From contig CAYZVN010000099.1 of assembly GCA_964482025.1 (NCBI GenBank), forward strand, positions 1 through 10,119: 10,119 bases of DNA. Reading direction: 5' to 3'. The notes under the pieces were generated by a model. It made no database searches. It was not told where the DNA came from and worked only from the letters and a program-made list of their open reading frames with translations. The DNA comes from UBA5868 sp964482025 (GTDB lineage: Bacteria > Pseudomonadota > Gammaproteobacteria > Pseudomonadales > Cellvibrionaceae). The position numbers and the translations under genes were made by a program. Below, one piece after another: positions 7,286 to 10,119 of the stretch (positions are counted from its first letter, which is position 1; every line of letters begins with the position of its first letter).

Positions 7286-7312
7286 TGTCACAAACGTTCC
7301 AATTTTGTGACA
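7286..7312. promoter_or_regulatory. Perfect 9-bp inverted repeat before the phosphate transporter (operator or leader hairpin)
   Basis: TGTCACAAA (7286-7294) and TTTGTGACA (7304-7312) are exact reverse complements separated by nine bases, centred 53 bases before the transporter ATG. A related half-site, TGTCGACAAA, lies 16 bases upstream (7270-7279), so the region reads like clustered binding sites for a dimeric regulator. Alternatively the repeat forms a leader hairpin: a T-run (7321-7326) follows nine bases after the right arm, too far for a typical terminator. I cannot name the regulator. Confidence 0.45.
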
Positions 7313-7351
7313 ATAGCGCCTTTTTTATGTGCTGACATTTGGGTATCCATA

Positions 7352-8716
7352 ATGAAAGATTCGACCGCTACGCTGGAGGGGATGCACTGGTTGATCCGCT
7401 ACGGTGTATCTCTAGCGTTCCTCCTTTTGACTCTCCTCTATGCCCTCACGATTTCGCCCGGCAATGGCGGCTATCTGCTGGTCTTCGCCGCCGTCGTCGG
7501 CGCTTACATGGCAATGAACATAGGGGCAAATGATGTCGCGAACAACGTAGGCCCGGCGGTCGGCTCCCAAGCCTTGGGGCTGGGCACCGCTATTTTACTC
7601 GCCGCCGTATTTGAAGCTGCCGGAGCCCTGATCGCCGGAGGCGCCGTGGTATCCACCATCAAGTCCGGCATCATCAGCCCCGAACAAGTGGAAGACACCC
7701 GCACATTTATCTGGTTGATGACCGGAGCGCTGATCGCCGGCGCGGTATGGCTTAACTTTGCCACCTGGCAAGGCGCCCCGGTCTCCACGACCCACTCCAT
7801 TGTGGGAGGTGTACTAGGAGCAGGGGTCGCGGCGGGGGGAATGGACATCGCCAATTGGTCGAACCTCATCACCATAGCCGCAAGCTGGGTTATCTCTCCG
7901 GTTATGGGCGGCCTTATCGCCGCTGCTTTGCTGATGTTTATCAACAAAGCNNNNNNNNNNNNNNNNNNNNNNNNNNNNNNNNNNNNNNNNNNNNNNNNNN
8001 NNNNNNNNNNNNNNNNNNNNNNNNNNNNNNNNNNNNNNNNNNNNNNNNNNCTGAGCTTCGCCCATGGCGCCAACGATGTCGCCAATGCCATTGGGCCATT
8101 GGCGGCGATCTACGACGCCCTCCACACCGGCATTATCTCGAATAACGCCTCAATTCCTCTCTGGGTGATGGTGATAGGCGGGGGCGGGCTCGCAGTGGGC
8201 TTGGCAACCTTTGGGCCGCGCTTGATTCGCACCGTCGGCGGCGAAATTACCGAGCTGGATAAATCCCGTGCTTATTGCATCGCCATGGCGGCAGCAGTAA
8301 CGGTTATTATGGCCTCCCAGCTGGGCCTACCGGTAAGCTCCACTCACATCGCGCTCGGCGGCGTGTTTGGCGTAGGCTTTTTGCGCGAGTTTTTGACAAC
8401 CCACTACGCAAGCAAGCTACGCAGCATCCTTAAGCACTACGACGAAGAAGAGCGAATCGAACTGCGCGCTTATCTGCGCAACTTCCAGACCGCAGATCTG
8501 GAGGAGATGCAAGCGATGCTCAAGCGCGCTAAGCGCCACCCTGAAGAAGTGCCGCTCACTAAGAAACACCGCAAACGCCTGAAAAAGATCTACCGTCAAG
8601 AATTGGTCAAGCGTCAGCATCTGTACCGCATTGCGGCCGCCTGGGTGATCACCGTGCCCGCATCCGCCATCCTTGGCGCACTGATGTTTTTTATGCTGCG
8701 CGGCGCCCTGCTCTGA
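7352..8716 (+). CDS. PiT-family inorganic phosphate transporter (interrupted by assembly gap)
   Basis: This is a secondary transporter of the PiT/PHO4 family, moving inorganic phosphate (or metal phosphate) across the inner membrane with a cation. The duplicated family signatures are present: GANDVANNVGP (from residue 58) with STTHSIVGG (145-153) in the first half, and GANDVANAIGP with SSTHIALGG in the second. Each half is rich in membrane helices, and a charged segment (IELRAYLRNFQTADLEEMQ to KKIYRQELVKRQ) precedes the last helix. The 100-N run at 7951-8050 removes the central loop and adjoining helices, so the nominal 454 residues and the frame across the gap are not reliable. I chose ATG 7352; the frame opens back to a TTG at 7259, but that would place the inverted repeat inside the gene and add a non-hydrophobic leader unlike the family. 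The ribosome binding site is weak (GGGT, 7341-7344). Confidence 0.92.
   Translation: MKDSTATLEGMHWLIRYGVSLAFLLLTLLYALTISPGNGGYLLVFAAVVGAYMAMNIGANDVANNVGPAVGSQALGLGTAILLAAVFEAAGALIAGGAVVSTIKSGIISPEQVEDTRTFIWLMTGALIAGAVWLNFATWQGAPVSTTHSIVGGVLGAGVAAGGMDIANWSNLITIAASWVISPVMGGLIAAALLMFINKXXXXXXXXXXXXXXXXXXXXXXXXXXXXXXXXXXLSFAHGANDVANAIGPLAAIYDALHTGIISNNASIPLWVMVIGGGGLAVGLATFGPRLIRTVGGEITELDKSRAYCIAMAAAVTVIMASQLGLPVSSTHIALGGVFGVGFLREFLTTHYASKLRSILKHYDEEERIELRAYLRNFQTADLEEMQAMLKRAKRHPEEVPLTKKHRKRLKKIYRQELVKRQHLYRIAAAWVITVPASAILGALMFFMLRGALL
7951..8050. other. Assembly gap (100 N)
   Basis: Exactly 100 undetermined bases lie inside the phosphate transporter gene. A round 100 is the usual placeholder for a gap of unknown size, so the true distance may differ. 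The coding frame happens to stay open across it. Confidence 0.99.
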
Positions 8717-8740
8717 TAGCAAAGACCCCCGCAAAGAACG

Positions 8741-8772
8741 GGCGCGGCTTGTTATAATGCCGCGCCTTTTTT
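8741..8772 (+). terminator. Intrinsic terminator after the phosphate transporter
   Basis: GGCGCGGC (8741-8748) and GCCGCGCC (8759-8766) form a perfect 8-bp GC-only stem around a 10-base loop, followed at once by six T (8767-8772). This is a textbook rho-independent terminator, 24 bases after the transporter stop, and it separates that gene from the aminotransferase. Confidence 0.85.
8750..8758 (+). promoter_or_regulatory. Extended -10 promoter element inside the terminator loop
   Basis: TGTTATAAT is an exact extended -10 (TG, one base, TATAAT), lying in the terminator's loop. No good -35 is seen 17 bp upstream (GCAAAG region near 8731), which is tolerated by extended -10 promoters. Transcription would start near 8765, giving a leader of about 54 bases before the aminotransferase ATG at 8819. 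The GC-rich stretch just after the -10 (GCCGCGCC) resembles the discriminators of growth-rate or ppGpp-controlled promoters. Confidence 0.6.
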
Positions 8773-8818
8773 CGTCCAGGGCGTTCAACCTACCTTATTA
8801 CCGTCACTGCCAGAGGAT

Positions 8819-10102
8819 ATGACTTTGCAACTCAATCAAGCGACACCAGCACAACTGCAACAATGGGAGCGCGAACTCGCTGAGGAATACAGCCGGGTGA
8901 AGGCGCAAAACCTCAATCTCGACCTCACCCGTGGCAAGCCCTCTGCCGAGCAGCTGAGTTTGTCCGATGCGCTGGATGGAATACTGCAAGGTAATTACCA
9001 GAGCGACTCGGGGGTGGACACTCGCAACTACGGCGGCCTAGATGGCATCCCCGAAGCCAAAGCCTTGGGCGAGCAAATTATGGGCGTGCCCGCCGCCAAC
9101 ATCCTCGCTGGCGGCAACAGCAGTCTTACCCTAATGCATCAAGCCGTCATGGCTGCGCACCTATTCGGCCTTAACGGCCCCGACAGCGCTTGGAATAAAG
9201 AAGGCAATGTCAAATTCCTCTGCCCGGTACCGGGGTACGACCGCCACTTCGCCATCTGCGAACAAATGGGCATTGAAATGATCAATGTGCCCATGAACAG
9301 CGACGGGCCGGATATGGACGCAGTAGAAGCTTTGCTGAAACAGGATTCCAGCATCAAAGGCATGTGGTGCGTGCCGAAATATTCCAACCCAAGCGGTGTG
9401 GTCTACAGCAATGCCACCGTCGAGCGCATTGCCGCGCTTGGTAACATCGCCAGCGCCAACTTCCGCGTGTTCTGGGACAACGCTTACGCGGTTCACGACC
9501 TCTCGGACACTCCCCCACAGCTGGCCAATATTTTTGAGTTGTGCGAAAAACTCGGCACTCAGGATTCCGTTCTGCAGTTTGCCTCCACCTCCAAAATCAC
9601 CCACGCAGGCAGCGGCGTTGCCTTTATGGGCGCCAGTGCGAATAACCTGAAGGGCTTCCAGAAAGTCATCGGCTTTCTCACCATCGGGCCGGACAAGGTC
9701 AACCAGTTGCGCCACGTGAAGTTTTTCGCCAAACCCGGCAGCCTGCAGGAGCACATGCGCAAGCACGCGGAAATCATCAAACCCCGCTTTGCCAGCGTGC
9801 TGCGCCACCTCGAACAAGCGTTTAGCGACAATGATCTGGGCGCTTGGGAGTCAGCAGACGGCGGTTATTTTATTTCCTTCGACACTCGTCCCGGATTGGC
9901 CAAAGAAGTGGTCAAGCTGGCAGGTGAAGCGGGTGTGAAATTGACCCCAGCCGGCGCCACCTACCCTTACGGAAAAGATCCACAGGATCGCAATATCCGT
10001 ATAGCGCCCACAGTACCCACCGTGAGCCAGGTGGAGACTGCCATGCAAGTATTTGTGCTGTGCGTGAAATTAGCCTCGGTGAGACAAGCGCTGAGTCAAT
10101 AG
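8819..10102 (+). CDS. PLP-dependent class I aminotransferase (AspT-like aspartate aminotransferase branch)
   Basis: This is a cytoplasmic fold-type I PLP enzyme of 427 residues. Visible landmarks are LDLTRGKPS near the N-terminus, NYGGLDGIPEAK, GGNSSLTLMH (phosphate-contact region), PKYSNPSGVVYS (Asn190 to Gly193), WDNAYAVHDL (Asp220, which contacts the PLP nitrogen, and Tyr223), STSKITHAGSG with Lys259 as the Schiff-base lysine, and NIRIAPTVP with Arg394 as the substrate-carboxylate arginine. This arrangement and length fit the AspT-like branch (Pfam Aminotran_MocR type) described as an aspartate aminotransferase in corynebacteria, rather than classical AspC. The substrate, probably aspartate/2-oxoglutarate, is inferred. 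AGAGGA (8812-8817) is the ribosome binding site, only one base from the ATG; a TTG two codons later (8825) has better spacing and is an alternative start. The gene has its own promoter and is separated from the transporter by a terminator. Confidence 0.92.
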   Translation: MTLQLNQATPAQLQQWERELAEEYSRVKAQNLNLDLTRGKPSAEQLSLSDALDGILQGNYQSDSGVDTRNYGGLDGIPEAKALGEQIMGVPAANILAGGNSSLTLMHQAVMAAHLFGLNGPDSAWNKEGNVKFLCPVPGYDRHFAICEQMGIEMINVPMNSDGPDMDAVEALLKQDSSIKGMWCVPKYSNPSGVVYSNATVERIAALGNIASANFRVFWDNAYAVHDLSDTPPQLANIFELCEKLGTQDSVLQFASTSKITHAGSGVAFMGASANNLKGFQKVIGFLTIGPDKVNQLRHVKFFAKPGSLQEHMRKHAEIIKPRFASVLRHLEQAFSDNDLGAWESADGGYFISFDTRPGLAKEVVKLAGEAGVKLTPAGATYPYGKDPQDRNIRIAPTVPTVSQVETAMQVFVLCVKLASVRQALSQ

Positions 10103-10119
10103 AACGCCGCATGGCTATG

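Larger units (their letters stand above)
6926..7351. other. Non-coding spacer between rsxE and the phosphate transporter
   Basis: These 426 bases are more AT-rich than the flanking genes and hold no convincing gene; the only short frames, such as 11 codons from an ATG at 6964, lack a ribosome binding site. The spacer contains an imperfect hairpin (7007-7071), a weak promoter-like pair (TTGCAG 7196-7201 and TACAAT 7221-7226, 19 bp apart) and a perfect inverted repeat (7286-7312). I see no classical intrinsic terminator (GC stem followed directly by a T-run on the plus strand) for the rsx operon. AACGC and GCGTTTT around 6959-6995 could pair only weakly. Confidence 0.6.

Noticed and set aside
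7286..7312. PhoB box before the phosphate transporter
   Set aside because: The TGTCA cores form an inverted rather than direct repeat and the second heptamer of a Pho box is missing on either strand.
1..10119. CRISPR arrays, tRNA or rRNA genes, insertion sequences, phage or defence genes
   Set aside because: No regularly spaced repeats, RNA gene signatures, transposase or defence motifs were seen on either strand.

Overview
The window looks like chromosomal DNA of a Gammaproteobacterium. All six Rnf/Rsx subunits are present in the order A-B-C-D-G-E and resemble the E. coli Rsx proteins closely along their whole length. Moderate-to-high GC coding DNA, Shine-Dalgarno-led genes and AT-rich spacers fit a free-living, perhaps marine, lineage, but I cannot name a genus from sequence alone. 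A run of exactly 100 N inside one gene shows that this is a draft scaffold, possibly a metagenome bin.

Layout. (1) 1-776, minus strand: a TauE/SafE-family membrane permease, cut at its C-terminal end by the window edge. (2) 777-1032: a divergent intergenic region with an AT-rich tract that probably holds the rsx promoter. (3) 1033-6925, plus strand: rsxABCDGE, tightly packed, with gaps or overlaps of a few bases except 40 bases before rsxD and 16 before rsxE. It encodes the membrane-bound Rnf/Rsx electron-transfer complex. (4) 6926-7351: a 426-base non-coding, AT-rich spacer with a long imperfect hairpin and, near its end, a perfect 9-bp inverted repeat. (5) 7352-8716: a PiT-type inorganic phosphate transporter interrupted by the 100-N gap. 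(6) 8741-8772: a strong intrinsic terminator whose loop carries an exact extended -10 promoter element. (7) 8819-10102: a PLP-dependent class I aminotransferase of the AspT-like branch. The last 17 bases hold nothing recognisable.

How the genes work together. RsxA, D and E are the integral membrane core. RsxG and RsxD carry the threonines expected to hold covalent FMN. RsxB and RsxC are iron-sulfur proteins on the cytoplasmic side, and RsxC also has the NuoF-like nucleotide/FMN module. The complex couples ferredoxin/NAD(H) redox chemistry to ion movement, or in enterics feeds electrons to reset the SoxR sensor. The flanking permease, phosphate transporter and aminotransferase appear to be separate transcription units with no obvious functional link to Rnf.

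I found no previously undescribed system. The window is mainly conserved housekeeping genes. The points most worth a second look are the terminator/promoter overlap, the palindrome before the phosphate transporter, the large hairpin after rsxE, and the assembly gap.
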